Of a stretch of 64,000 nucleotides of DNA, positions 1 through 8,617 are shown in pieces. The DNA is taken from NCBI GenBank assembly GCA_019638285.1, contig JAHBUB010000002.1, positions 186,001 to 250,000 of the forward strand, read 5' to 3'. The notes beneath the pieces are model-generated. The model was not told the DNA's origin. It saw only the letters and a list, made by a program, of their open reading frames with translations, and searched no databases. A program made the position numbers and the translations under genes. Source of the DNA: Cyclobacteriaceae bacterium (GTDB taxonomy: Bacteria; Bacteroidota; Bacteroidia; Cytophagales; Cyclobacteriaceae). Every line of letters begins with the position of its first letter. The stretch's first letter is position 1.

Positions 1-1037
1 TTTTCCCCATGTGGAAACACACCCACATCCCCACCGGCTACAATTGTTACTCCGGCATTCAATGCACTTTTAAAGCTTGCCTTTTTCTCCAAAATTCTTT
101 TTGGCTCGGGATCAATTCCTTTTTTCCAACCATTGTATTGCAAAATGGCATCACCTGCGGCCAGCGTTGGACAAAAGGCTATACCTTTCTCTTTCATTAG
201 TTTGAAAATCTCATCATCGCCCTGATCGCCATGTTCAATGGTTTCTACTCCTGCCAATATGGCCCTGCGCATCCCTTCTTTTGTAGAAGCGTGTACTACG
301 GTAGGCCTTCCACTGCTTTTTGCGGCTTCCACAATCAGCTTCAATTCCTCTATGGAGAATGTGGGGGCGGCTTCTCCGTGTACACCCCACCTATAGTCTG
401 CGTATACTTTTATTACATCTGCGCCCTTTCCGATTTGGTCGCGGGTAACTCGGATCAAATCATTTCCATCTGCTGGTTCTGCGCCCAGCATCACCTCAAA
501 ATCAGTATCAAATCCTTTTGGGCCATAACTTCCGGTAGCCACTATGGCTCTGCCGGCTACAATCATTCGGGGACCAGGGATTATCTCGTCTTCTATTGAT
601 TTTTTCAAACCTACATCCGCATACCCAGCACCTTCTGTACCGAGATCTCTTACTGTGGTAAAGCCGGCCATTAATGTTTTTTTTGCGTGTATGGTTGCCC
701 TTGCTACACGGTAAGCATCCGATTCTTTCATCACCTGATCATTCCAGGATGTTTGGTTGTAAGGATATAGCAGTAAATGAGAATGCCCCTCAATCATACC
801 GGGCATAATGGTGGTGCCCGTGAGCATAAGTGCCGTGGCTCCTCTCGGTTTGATTATTTTATTGGCTGGCCCAACTTCTGTGATTTTATTTCCAGCAACC
901 AAAACTACCCAACCCTCATGCATTTCGTTTCCATCAAACACACGATCGGGTTGGAGGTAGTAAGTTTGAGTTTGTGCATAGGGAACCTCTCCCTTAAAAA
1001 GCAACACAAAGCAGAATAGGATTGTTAGTGATTTCAT
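1..1037 (-). CDS. Secreted amidohydrolase family protein (3' end beyond the window)
   Basis: The reading frame starts at an ATG at 1037 and runs open through the left edge, giving about 345 N-terminal residues. A Sec signal peptide (hydrophobic residues about 4-14, ending near PYAQ) puts it outside the cytoplasm. Metal-dependent amidohydrolase marks are visible: the PGMIEGHSH strand with metal ligands H85 and H87, a later lysine in GADVIKVYADY (the family's carboxylated-lysine position), HAS and IEHG histidine strands, and the AGGDVG strand that carries the catalytic aspartate. The family includes imidazolonepropionase-like enzymes and secreted Xaa-Pro/Xaa-Arg dipeptidases; the signal peptide favours a peptidase-like role, but the substrate is not readable. 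The C-terminal part of the barrel is missing here. Confidence 0.85.
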   Translation of the reverse strand, partial: MKSLTILFCFVLLFKGEVPYAQTQTYYLQPDRVFDGNEMHEGWVVLVAGNKITEVGPANKIIKPRGATALMLTGTTIMPGMIEGHSHLLLYPYNQTSWNDQVMKESDAYRVARATIHAKKTLMAGFTTVRDLGTEGAGYADVGLKKSIEDEIIPGPRMIVAGRAIVATGSYGPKGFDTDFEVMLGAEPADGNDLIRVTRDQIGKGADVIKVYADYRWGVHGEAAPTFSIEELKLIVEAAKSSGRPTVVHASTKEGMRRAILAGVETIEHGDQGDDEIFKLMKEKGIAFCPTLAAGDAILQYNGWKKGIDPEPKRILEKKASFKSALNAGVTIVAGGDVGVFPHGE

Positions 1038-1099
1038 TTTTCTGAATTATTAAATAATTTAATAGACTAAATTATGCAAAGGAATCTGGTATGTATTAA

Positions 1100-1756
1100 T
1101 TAGAATTCTATTCTTGCGCCAATACCTAACCCTGAAAAATCAATACTTTTAATTTTGGAGGCAATGGTTGTGGGTGTCTTTTGATTCGCAAAATCAAACA
1201 TGAGAAAAAAACTATAATTAGTTTCTTCTAAAGTTCGAAACCTAAGTCCAGATTCAATTCTTCCGCCAAAACCATTAGCTGGGGTGTTTTCAAATGACAT
1301 AAAATGATATTGGATGCCCGCTCCAACAAAAAACTTTTTTTGGTCGTCAATATGAAAGAATCGATCAAGCAATAATCCAGGGGAAAATCTCATGACAGAA
1401 AATCTGTTTTCTTTTGAATTAATGGTTACGGACTTACTGGCAATTCCAAAATCAGCCATGCACCTCAAGGTATAATTGTTGAATTTGATTGAAGGAGAAA
1501 AATTTAGATTTACTGCCTGGTTTATGGTTTCATCCCCAGTGTGTAAAAATACGATTCCATTTCCAATTTGAGCCTTGACATACTTTTGGATGTATGTATT
1601 TACTTCCATTGGATCAATAAACATAATTCCAATTTGGAATGAGGCTCCAAATCGGCTCGGTTTGGTTTTGTTCTCCGGGGGCAAATCAAAAATAACCTGA
1701 GCATAGAGAGTGTTTAAAAGGAAAAGCGAAATAGATATAAAAAGCCCCACTTTCAA
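1100..1756 (-). CDS. Secreted hypothetical protein, probable outer-membrane beta-barrel
   Basis: This 218-residue protein opens with a clear signal peptide (MKVGLFISISLFLL, cleavage near YAQ). It has alternating hydrophobic/polar beta-strand-like segments and ends in GIGARIEF, a terminal aromatic residue typical of outer-membrane barrels. The start codon is TTG at 1756, one base after the stop of the upstream gene. The signal peptide begins exactly there and no in-frame ATG precedes it, so translational coupling is likely. I do not recognise the family. Because it is co-transcribed with the secreted protein at 1758-3140, the two probably act together at the cell surface; that is inference. 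Confidence 0.7.
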   Translation of the reverse strand: MKVGLFISISLFLLNTLYAQVIFDLPPENKTKPSRFGASFQIGIMFIDPMEVNTYIQKYVKAQIGNGIVFLHTGDETINQAVNLNFSPSIKFNNYTLRCMADFGIASKSVTINSKENRFSVMRFSPGLLLDRFFHIDDQKKFFVGAGIQYHFMSFENTPANGFGGRIESGLRFRTLEETNYSFFLMFDFANQKTPTTIASKIKSIDFSGLGIGARIEF

Positions 1757-1757
1757 C

Positions 1758-3140
1758 TTATGGGAGTTTTATAAGATTAAAAACCAATTCTCTTTTAGGT
1801 AGATTTTGATCTGCATACATGGCATATTCGTTATTTAAAAAAATCACTACAGGTGTGTTTGCATTTGCAATCGTTCCAATTGTCTGCTCCAACTTATCCG
1901 ATGGGTTGTATTTTTTAATATTTCCACCGTTTACGCAATAGATATCTCCTTTTTCGTTACCTCCAAAGTAATGTGCTCTACCCTTGCTGTAAGCATAGCG
2001 TGCAAATCGGTAAGGATATAAATATGTATTTACCGAAAAGGTCCTTGTAGCAACGCTATAAGATTGGAATTCATGATCTACAATGTTGTTGAGTTTGACA
2101 ATAACTATCTTGTTAAATCTTAAAGTACAAGAATATGATGATGTGGCAATGCTATTGGCTATGATGCCAGCAACCCCACCGAGCGGAATGTAAATTGGTG
2201 GGTCACTTGTAAAGGTTTCTCCTATGAGATAGCCACTTTGATTGTCTGGTGACTTCAGTAAACTCATCCAATAAATATTACCCTCCTTTGCTTTAATTTC
2301 TGTAAAATGGATAGAATTAGCCGCTTGATTTACTTTAGCGAAGTATGGAATTCCTGAGCTTGTTTCATTTTTCTTCAAGTTTTTGAATGACCTCCCTGTT
2401 AATATTATCTCCTCATCTGAGTATGGGATGATGTTGTCAATTGTTAATTTTTTCGTGCCATAAATCATTGGAAAGGTAAACGACTCGTTGCCCGTTGCGG
2501 GATCAATCGCCCTTAATTCGTTTTTTGCTTTATTCGTCCTGGGATCATACGTGAAGGATAAGAAAAGTTGATTGTTAATTGCCTTCATAAAATTGATCTC
2601 AAGTGTTGAGCTTGCTCCAGTAAATAACCTTTGCCAAAGTGACTCCCCATCGGGAGCGATAGCAATTAATTCAGAGATTTTACCTTCAACAAGCAGATAG
2701 AAGTTATTTTTAACGGCTGTGAGATAACATGGTGAATTGCCCGACCAATTAAATTGGAGTTTAATTCTGTGATCAATTCCTGTTCCGGTAATGTTGTCTA
2801 TGATGTGTATAACTAAACTGGAATTGGAAACAGACCCCAAAAGATAGGCGGAATTATTTTTTGTGGATGCATTGCCAAGAATGCGATAATTTCCCAACAT
2901 ACTTATTCTACTGGTATCATTGACCACAAGAAGTGAATCAAACTTTACTACGTTGAAATCAGAAAGTCGTTCATCCTTAGAAAAAATTTTGTAGACAACC
3001 CTGAAATTATTTTCATCAAAATTTTCAACGAAGTAGGACCCTTCAGTATTAATGTTTTTTATAACTATGTTTTGACTATGGCACTCGAAGAGTATAAGGG
3101 AGAGGACTACTACAATGATAATTTCTTTTGGTCTCACCAT
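1758..3140 (-). CDS. Secreted hypothetical protein, propeller-like
   Basis: This 460-residue protein has an N-terminal hydrophobic signal (residues about 7-19, IIIVVVLSLILF) and a mature part rich in beta-strand-like stretches separated by Asn/Gly/Ser turns. Repeated phrases such as NNFYLLVEG, NNQLFLSF and EEIILTGRSF resemble the blades of a beta-propeller, but no catalytic motif is recognisable. A Cys lies near the signal end, but the preceding Glu does not fit a lipobox. It is the first gene of a two-gene unit with the barrel-like gene at 1100-1756. Function unknown. Confidence 0.65.
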   Translation of the reverse strand: MVRPKEIIIVVVLSLILFECHSQNIVIKNINTEGSYFVENFDENNFRVVYKIFSKDERLSDFNVVKFDSLLVVNDTSRISMLGNYRILGNASTKNNSAYLLGSVSNSSLVIHIIDNITGTGIDHRIKLQFNWSGNSPCYLTAVKNNFYLLVEGKISELIAIAPDGESLWQRLFTGASSTLEINFMKAINNQLFLSFTYDPRTNKAKNELRAIDPATGNESFTFPMIYGTKKLTIDNIIPYSDEEIILTGRSFKNLKKNETSSGIPYFAKVNQAANSIHFTEIKAKEGNIYWMSLLKSPDNQSGYLIGETFTSDPPIYIPLGGVAGIIANSIATSSYSCTLRFNKIVIVKLNNIVDHEFQSYSVATRTFSVNTYLYPYRFARYAYSKGRAHYFGGNEKGDIYCVNGGNIKKYNPSDKLEQTIGTIANANTPVVIFLNNEYAMYADQNLPKRELVFNLIKLP

Positions 3141-3155
3141 AACCTTTTAAATGAG

Positions 3156-3180
3156 AAATGACCATCAAAGATGGCCATTT
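3156..3180 (-). terminator. Hairpin downstream of tpx
   Basis: The arms AAATG-A-CCATC and GATGG-C-CATTT surround an AAA loop, giving a near-perfect 11-bp stem with one A/C mismatch between the tpx stop and the next minus-strand gene. The T-run on the minus strand is short and interrupted, so it may be a weak terminator or only an mRNA-end stabiliser. It also lies just upstream of the ATG at 3140 and could act in that gene's leader. Confidence 0.4.
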
Positions 3181-3217
3181 TCATAAGCATTATCCTAATA
3201 CTAGGGTAAATCAATTT

Positions 3218-3715
3218 TTAAAGTGCAGCCAAAGCTGCATCATAGTTGGGCTCCTGCCCTACAGCCGGAACTACTTCTGTATGCCTCACTTTTCCTTGAT
3301 CATCCAGCACCACAATAGCCCTTGCAAAAAACCCTTTCATTCCCCCATCTGTCATTTCCATGCCGTATGCTTTTGAAAAACCTGAATTTCTGAAATCGGA
3401 AAGCGTCACCACTTTATCGATTCCCTCAGCGCCACAAAAACGTTTGAATGCGAACGGCAAATCTTTTGATATAGATATAACTACGGTATTGTCAAGTGCA
3501 GTGGCTCTTTTATTAAATTCTCTTACTGAAGTGGCGCAAACACCAGTGTCAATGCTAGGGAAAATATTAAGAACTACTTTTTTGCCCTTAAAATCTGCCA
3601 GACTCACGTCTTTCAATGTGTTATCCACCAGAGTAAAGTTGGGTGCGGTTGAACCAATTGCAGGCAGTTCGCCCATTGTATTTACTGTGTTTTCGCCTAA
3701 TTTAGTTTGAGCCAT
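3218..3715 (-). CDS. tpx: Thiol peroxidase Tpx
   Basis: Atypical 2-Cys peroxiredoxin that reduces hydrogen and alkyl peroxides using thioredoxin. The protein is 165 residues, the normal Tpx length. The peroxidatic cysteine is C60 in the SIDTGVCATS motif, and the resolving cysteine is C94 in KRFCGAEG, the spacing expected of Tpx rather than AhpC or BCP. The start ATG is followed by MAQTKLGENTVNTMGELP, matching the family N-terminus. No signal peptide is present, so it is cytoplasmic. It appears monocistronic, with a hairpin 40 bp past the stop. Confidence 0.95.
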   Translation of the reverse strand: MAQTKLGENTVNTMGELPAIGSTAPNFTLVDNTLKDVSLADFKGKKVVLNIFPSIDTGVCATSVREFNKRATALDNTVVISISKDLPFAFKRFCGAEGIDKVVTLSDFRNSGFSKAYGMEMTDGGMKGFFARAIVVLDDQGKVRHTEVVPAVGQEPNYDAALAAL

Positions 3716-3768
3716 TTATCAATTGGTTTATAGATTAAATAATAAGAACAATTTCTTTTGAATAAAGT

Positions 3769-4233
3769 TTATCGAAGCCGATCAGAATCCTTTACCAGCT
3801 TTTCGTCTTTTCTGATAAATCGGTTGGCCACCATATTGCTGACCATGGCCACTATTGGTAAAAACACAGCAACCCCATATTCTCCTGCCTCTTGATTTGT
3901 TTTGATAAGATCTGTCGCGAAATAAACAGCTGCCCCAATATTCCCAGCCATAAAAAGAGAGTTAAAGGCCCCTAATTTTATTTGAAGCAACCGGTTTTGA
4001 AATTTTCCAATTTCAAAGAAAGCAATAGTAGCTGCGGCAATCGCGCAAATGGCAGTAAGACTAAAAGGAAAATAAAGGGTTGTTTTTACACCTCCCTCTG
4101 TTACAGAATAGTGAAGTGGAAATAGGACTTTCTGCACACTATCGCTGTACGATTGCCATATGGGAAAAAACACACTGATCAGCATGCAGATACCAACAAT
4201 CAGGAGAAATATCGTTTGTTTTCTTTGCCACAT
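3769..4233 (-). CDS. DUF4293 family membrane protein
   Basis: This 154-residue protein has about four hydrophobic helices (residues about 8-27, 54-73, 85-110 and 119-138) and a basic C-terminus (RFIRKDEKLVKDSDRLR). The opening MWQRKQTIFLL followed by a PIW element near residue 24 matches DUF4293 proteins, which are confined to Bacteroidota and have no known activity. The inner membrane is the likely location. A TACTTTTG box on the minus strand at 4314-4321 could be its promoter -7 element, which would give a leader of about 75 nt. Confidence 0.75.
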   Translation of the reverse strand: MWQRKQTIFLLIVGICMLISVFFPIWQSYSDSVQKVLFPLHYSVTEGGVKTTLYFPFSLTAICAIAAATIAFFEIGKFQNRLLQIKLGAFNSLFMAGNIGAAVYFATDLIKTNQEAGEYGVAVFLPIVAMVSNMVANRFIRKDEKLVKDSDRLR

Positions 4234-4365
4234 AGGGAGTTGATTTCGTTAGGATTCGTCAATAAATTAAAGTCGTAATTTATTCAATTACCCAATCTGG
4301 GTTTAACTTGCAGCAAAAGTAATGAATTTGGGACTGTTTGGCCTAGTTCCACCACCTATTCATAT

Positions 4366-5568
4366 ATGAACAGCACATACATTGTAGACATATTACGCAC
4401 TCCTGTCGGAAAATATGGGGGCACGTTGGCTTCAGTAAGACCAGATGATCTTGCCGCTCATGTGATTAAAAAACTAATGGAGAGGAATCCTCAGGTGGAT
4501 CCAAGATTGGTAGAGGATGTGATTTTTGGTGCTGCCAATCAGTCTGGAGAAGACAATCGAAATGTAGCACGGATGGCATTGCTTTTGGCAGGTCTTCCCT
4601 TTGAAGTGGCGGGTACTACAGTAAATAGACTTTGTGCTTCCGGGTTGCAGGCGATTATGGATGCTTCGCGTGCGATTGCGAATGGTGATGGTGAAGTATA
4701 TATAGCCGGAGGGGTGGAGAGTATGAGCAGGGCCCCTTTTGTAATGCCAAAAGCGAGTGACGCATACTCCAGAAAGGCTGAGATATATGACACTACTATG
4801 GGGTGGCGGTTTACAAATCCGAAGCTTGCCAAACTTTACCATCCTTATAGCATGGGAGAAACGGCAGAGAATGTGGCTGAAAAATGGAGGGTTACCAGAG
4901 AAGAGCAAGATGCATTTGGGCTCCAGTCCCAACAGCGATATTTTAAGGCAGCACAGGCCGGAAAATTCAAAGAGGAGATAGTACCTATTCAAATACCGCA
5001 AAAGAAAGGTGACCCGATTGAGTTTGGCAGAGATGAATATCCAAGGAAAACCTCTTTAGAAAAATTGGCTGCATTACGGCCGGCATTTAAGGAGAGGGGA
5101 ACAGTAACTGCAGGAAATTCCTCCGGCATAAACGATGGTGCCGCAGCGGCCTTGCTTGTGAATGAAGCTTTGGTAAAAAAACTTAATCTAAAGCCTCTTG
5201 TACGTGTGGCGTCAATGGGCGTAGCAGGTGTCGATCCGGCTATTATGGGGGTAGGACCTATTGCGGCCTCTCAAAAGGCAATGAAGCGGGCAGGTCTTCT
5301 TGCAAAAGATATTGGACTGGTAGAATTGAATGAAGCATTTGCTTCTCAATCCATTGTATGTACGCGTGAGTTAGGTTTTGACCCCGAGACTGTAAACGTG
5401 AATGGTGGGGCTATTGCGATCGGCCATCCTTTGGGATGTAGCGGTGTTCGTATTAGTGCCACACTTATTCATGAAATGCAAAAAAGAAATGTGAAATATG
5501 GGTTGGCCACTATGTGCATTGGTGTGGGGCAAGGCGCAGCAGTGATTTATGAGAATGTTGGTATATGA
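4366..5568 (+). CDS. Thiolase, 3-oxoadipyl-CoA / acetyl-CoA acyltransferase type
   Basis: A 400-residue degradative thiolase that cleaves 3-oxoacyl-CoA with CoA. Catalytic residues are visible: nucleophile C90 in NRLCASG, H354 in AIAIGHPLG and C384 in TMCIGVGQG. Long stretches ([32 protein letters not shown]-like) resemble PaaJ/PcaF, the beta-ketoadipyl-CoA thiolases of phenylacetate and beta-ketoadipate degradation. However, no other gene of those pathways is nearby, so a general beta-oxidation role is equally possible. The TGA stop is the first three bases of the inverted repeat that flanks the next gene. Confidence 0.9.
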   Translation: MNSTYIVDILRTPVGKYGGTLASVRPDDLAAHVIKKLMERNPQVDPRLVEDVIFGAANQSGEDNRNVARMALLLAGLPFEVAGTTVNRLCASGLQAIMDASRAIANGDGEVYIAGGVESMSRAPFVMPKASDAYSRKAEIYDTTMGWRFTNPKLAKLYHPYSMGETAENVAEKWRVTREEQDAFGLQSQQRYFKAAQAGKFKEEIVPIQIPQKKGDPIEFGRDEYPRKTSLEKLAALRPAFKERGTVTAGNSSGINDGAAAALLVNEALVKKLNLKPLVRVASMGVAGVDPAIMGVGPIAASQKAMKRAGLLAKDIGLVELNEAFASQSIVCTRELGFDPETVNVNGGAIAIGHPLGCSGVRISATLIHEMQKRNVKYGLATMCIGVGQGAAVIYENVGI

Positions 5569-5580
5569 GAAGTCAGAAGT
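5566..5580. repeat. Left arm of 15-bp inverted repeat bracketing the four-helix-bundle gene
   Basis: TGAGAAGTCAGAAGT here is the exact reverse complement of 6010-6024. The arm consists of short tandem units (GAGAAGT, CAGAAGT, then TGAGAA). It starts on the stop codon of the thiolase gene. Both arms are intergenic and enclose only the gene at 5636-5995. Confidence 0.85.
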
Positions 5581-5635
5581 TGAGAATAGAGAATTTAAGA
5601 ATCGACTTATACAATAACCCTTTATCCGATTTAAT

Positions 5636-5995
5636 ATGGAGGCTTCAAAAAGATTTACAGAGTTAATTGTGTGGCAAAAAGCACATCAATTTGTTTTGAA
5701 TTCATACAAGTTGACTTCACGTTTCCCCAAAGAAGAAATTTATGGCTTAACCTCGCAATTAAGAAGGGCTGCTGTTTCAATTGCTGCAAACATTGCCGAA
5801 GGATTTGGGAAAAAAGGGAAGAAGGATAAGGTAAGATATTTTAATATTTCACAAGGTTCCATAGAGGAATGTAAGTACTATTTGATTTTGGCCAGGGATT
5901 TGGGTTATCCTTTCGAGGGGCAAATGGAAGTCCTCCTTGAGGAGGTGAGCAAATTGGCAAATAACTACTCGAGAGCAATTGCAAATTCAATTTAG
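5636..5995 (+). CDS. Four-helix-bundle protein of the 23S rRNA intervening-sequence family
   Basis: This 119-residue, mainly helical, basic protein carries the family signatures FTELIVWQKAHQF, a QLRRAAVSIAANIAEG helix and the ISQGSIEECKYYLILARDLGY segment. Relatives are encoded in intervening sequences of 23S rRNA genes, as stand-alone genes, and as the Avd accessory protein of diversity-generating retroelements; they form pentameric, nucleic-acid-binding barrels. No reverse transcriptase or rRNA gene is nearby, so this is a stand-alone copy. A 15-bp inverted repeat lies on both sides. Its role is unknown; RNA or DNA binding is inferred from the family and the positive charge. Confidence 0.88.
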   Translation: MEASKRFTELIVWQKAHQFVLNSYKLTSRFPKEEIYGLTSQLRRAAVSIAANIAEGFGKKGKKDKVRYFNISQGSIEECKYYLILARDLGYPFEGQMEVLLEEVSKLANNYSRAIANSI

Positions 5996-6009
5996 GTTTC
6001 AACCGCTCT

Positions 6010-6024
6010 ACTTCTGACTTCTCA
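6010..6024. repeat. Right arm of 15-bp inverted repeat bracketing the four-helix-bundle gene
   Basis: ACTTCTGACTTCTCA is the reverse complement of 5566-5580; after one mismatch, three more inner bases can also pair. A further ACTTCTC unit follows immediately, so this arm also has the 7-8-bp tandem structure. The arm ends 9 bp before the truA start codon. Confidence 0.85.
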
Positions 6025-6033
6025 ACTTCTCAA

Positions 6034-6780
6034 ATGCGCTACTTCTTCGAAATAAGTTACAATGGCACAGGATACCACGGTTGGCAATCTCAAAAAAATG
6101 CCATTGGTGTACAACAAGTGGTTGAAAATGTCTTTGAAAAATTGTTTAGGGAAAAAATTGAAATTGTAGCAAGTGGAAGGACTGACACCGGAGTTCATTG
6201 TATAAAGCAGTTTTTTCATGCCGACTTTGTACAGGAATTGGATTTCCTCACTACGATACAGAAACTAAATTCGTTCTTGCCGAAAACAATCTCAATCAAT
6301 GCCATCCGAAAAGTAAAACCCGATGCCCATGCACGATACAGTGCAACAGAACGATCCTATGAGTATAAGATTACGCGTGTCAAAAATCCATTCTATGAAG
6401 ACTACGCCTATCATTTCTTTAAGGAAATAAACATTCAATCCATGGATGAGGCCGCTGCATTATTGATTGGGAAGCACGACTTTCAATGTTTTAGTAAGGT
6501 AAAAACGGATGTAAATCATTTTATTTGCGACCTGAAAAGAGCACGTTGGAATCAAAAAGGCGATTTATTGGTTTTTACCATCGTGGCCAATCGATTCCTC
6601 AGGGGGATGGTACGGGCCATTGTGGGAAGTTTGCTGGATGTAGGGAGCGGTAAAACTTCGATTAAAGAATTCCAGCATATAATTGAAAGTAAGGATAGAA
6701 AAAGAGCGGGAATGAATGTGCCTCCGTGCGGATTGTATCTTTTCAATGTTAAATATCCAAAGAGAATTTTTTTAGATTAA
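6034..6780 (+). CDS. truA: tRNA pseudouridine(38-40) synthase TruA
   Basis: Isomerises uridines 38-40 in the anticodon stem-loop of tRNAs. The 248-residue length is normal. The N-terminus MRYFFEISYNGTGYHGWQ is typical of TruA, and the catalytic aspartate is D51 in ASGRTDTGVH. C-terminal marks include FLRGMVRAIVG and the PPCGLYL element. The ATG follows the right arm of the inverted repeat, and the stop is 3 bp before the GTG start of the ABC transporter gene, so the two are probably co-transcribed. Confidence 0.97.
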   Translation: MRYFFEISYNGTGYHGWQSQKNAIGVQQVVENVFEKLFREKIEIVASGRTDTGVHCIKQFFHADFVQELDFLTTIQKLNSFLPKTISINAIRKVKPDAHARYSATERSYEYKITRVKNPFYEDYAYHFFKEINIQSMDEAAALLIGKHDFQCFSKVKTDVNHFICDLKRARWNQKGDLLVFTIVANRFLRGMVRAIVGSLLDVGSGKTSIKEFQHIIESKDRKRAGMNVPPCGLYLFNVKYPKRIFLD

Positions 6781-6783
6781 TAC

Positions 6784-8553
6784 GTGGAGAAAGAAAAAAT
6801 CAGTAGCGGCAATATCATCGACTTTAATGTATTAAAGCGAATTCTCGAATTCGTAAAACCTTACCGCGGAAGGTTTAATTTTCTAATTGTTCTAACAGTA
6901 GTGCTGGGAATACTTACACCCATTAGACCATTGCTTATCCAGTATACGCTGGACGAAGATGTAGCCAATGGTGATTACTATGGCATGGTGCAGATCATGG
7001 CGCTCATATTTGGCCTGCTTATCGTTCAGTCTGCGCTCCAGTATGTCCATACTTATATATCAGGCTGGATAGGGCAATATGTAATTCGCGATATCAGAGT
7101 AAAATTATATAAGCACCTTGTGGGATTTAGGTTAAAGTTTTTTGATCGCACACCCATTGGGAGGCTGGTAACTCGCACCATCTCTGATGTGGAAGCACTT
7201 GCTGATGTTTTTAGTGAAGGATTGGCTGCACTGGCCGGAGATCTTTTGCAAATTATTTTCATCTTGATATTTATGTTTTATACGGATTGGAGATTGGCCC
7301 TTGTTAGCTTGTCCACCGTTCCGCTCATGCTTTTATCCACTTACATTTTCAAAGAAAAAATTAAAGTCACTTTTAATGATGTGCGCAATGCAGTTGCCAA
7401 CCTGAATTCTTTTGTGCAAGAACACTTAACAGGCATTAGTATTGTGCAAATTTTTGGAAGTGAGAAGAGGGAGTATGAAAAATTCAAAGAGATAAATAAA
7501 GAGCACAAAGCGGCTCATCTAAAATCGGTATTATACTATTCCGTTTATTTTCCGGTGGCAGAGATCATCGCTGCAATGGGTGTAGGCTTATTGGTCTGGT
7601 ATGGAGCAAAGGGGGTGATTAGTGGAGGAACAGGTATAACCATAGGCACTCTCACCGCCTTTATTATGTACATACAGATGTTCTTCAGGCCTATCCGGAT
7701 GATTGCCGACCGTTACAATACCCTTCAAATGGGGATTGTAAGCTCGTCCAGGATAATGAATTTACTGGATAGCAATGAATACCTGGTGCATGATGGAACA
7801 ATACCGCTCAATGAGATTAAAGGCAAAGTGGAGTTTGATCGTGTTTGGTTTGCCTATAATGATGCCGAATATGTATTAAAAGACATTAACCTGAAGATAA
7901 ATCCGGGTGAAACGGTGGCGCTGGTGGGGGCCACCGGAGCAGGAAAATCTTCCATTATAAATCTACTTAACCGCTTTTATGAGATTAATCGAGGCACCAT
8001 TAAAGTAGATGATATTGACATTACTGATATTGAATTATCCTCCTTGCGCAAAGGCATTGGTGTTGTGCTGCAGGATGTTTTTCTTTTCAGTGACACTATC
8101 CGGTACAATATTACGCTCGGGGCTGAGGAGGTTACTGATGATATGATTATGCAGGCAGCGGATCATGTAGGGGCGCGAAAATTTATCGAACGATTGCCAG
8201 GAGGATTAGACTACAATGTAATGGAACGGGGTGCTACGCTTTCAGTAGGACAAAGACAGCTATTGTCGTTCATCAGGGCCATGGTGTATAATCCAAAAAT
8301 TTTGGTGCTTGACGAGGCCACAAGTTCGGTAGATCATGAAACAGAGGAAATGATTAAGGATGCCATTGAAAAGATGATGAACAATAGAACTTCAATCGTA
8401 ATCGCTCACCGGCTTTCAACCATTCAAAAAGCAAACACAATCATCGTGTTGGATAAGGGGGAGATCAAAGAAGTGGGGAGCCATGACACCCTATTGACCC
8501 AGGATGGGTATTACGCTCATCTCCACAGGATGCAATACAAAGAAGTGGTTTAG
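6784..8553 (+). CDS. ABC exporter half-transporter with the catalytic (canonical) Walker site
   Basis: A 589-residue MsbA-like half-exporter, with six transmembrane helices in residues 30-320 fused to an ATPase domain. Walker A is GATGAGKSS (382-390), Walker B ends in LDEA with catalytic E511, and the switch histidine is H542. The signature is non-canonical: LSVGQ (486-490) instead of LSGGQ. This combination (intact Glu, altered signature) is typical of the BmrD/LmrD-type half of heterodimeric exporters. The complementary half appears to be the convergent gene at 9328-11115. The start is GTG, 3 bp after truA. Substrate (lipid or drug) not readable. Confidence 0.93.
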   Translation: MEKEKISSGNIIDFNVLKRILEFVKPYRGRFNFLIVLTVVLGILTPIRPLLIQYTLDEDVANGDYYGMVQIMALIFGLLIVQSALQYVHTYISGWIGQYVIRDIRVKLYKHLVGFRLKFFDRTPIGRLVTRTISDVEALADVFSEGLAALAGDLLQIIFILIFMFYTDWRLALVSLSTVPLMLLSTYIFKEKIKVTFNDVRNAVANLNSFVQEHLTGISIVQIFGSEKREYEKFKEINKEHKAAHLKSVLYYSVYFPVAEIIAAMGVGLLVWYGAKGVISGGTGITIGTLTAFIMYIQMFFRPIRMIADRYNTLQMGIVSSSRIMNLLDSNEYLVHDGTIPLNEIKGKVEFDRVWFAYNDAEYVLKDINLKINPGETVALVGATGAGKSSIINLLNRFYEINRGTIKVDDIDITDIELSSLRKGIGVVLQDVFLFSDTIRYNITLGAEEVTDDMIMQAADHVGARKFIERLPGGLDYNVMERGATLSVGQRQLLSFIRAMVYNPKILVLDEATSSVDHETEEMIKDAIEKMMNNRTSIVIAHRLSTIQKANTIIVLDKGEIKEVGSHDTLLTQDGYYAHLHRMQYKEVV

Positions 8554-8604
8554 CGTTTAGGCTTCAAAACACGCAACTCATCCAGCCATAAATCCCAAAA
8601 AAGC

Positions 8605-8612
8605 TATATTTG
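8605..8612 (+). promoter_or_regulatory. Bacteroidota-type -7 box five bases before the beta-barrel gene
   Basis: TATATTTG matches TAnnTTTG and ends only 5 nt before the ATG at 8618, so transcription would begin at or within a base or two of the start codon (a leaderless mRNA). No TTTG stands at the -33 position, so the evidence is the -7 box alone. Confidence 0.45.
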
Positions 8613-8617
8613 TCCTT

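Noticed and set aside
231-599. Plus-strand frames in the first kilobase
   Set aside because: They oppose the amidohydrolase frame, which has clear family motifs.
4474-5001. Long minus-strand frame inside the thiolase gene
   Set aside because: It is antisense to a well-supported gene, with no family resemblance and an unlikely composition.
5636-5995. Diversity-generating retroelement (Avd-like protein)
   Set aside because: No reverse transcriptase, template repeat or variable target gene within reach.
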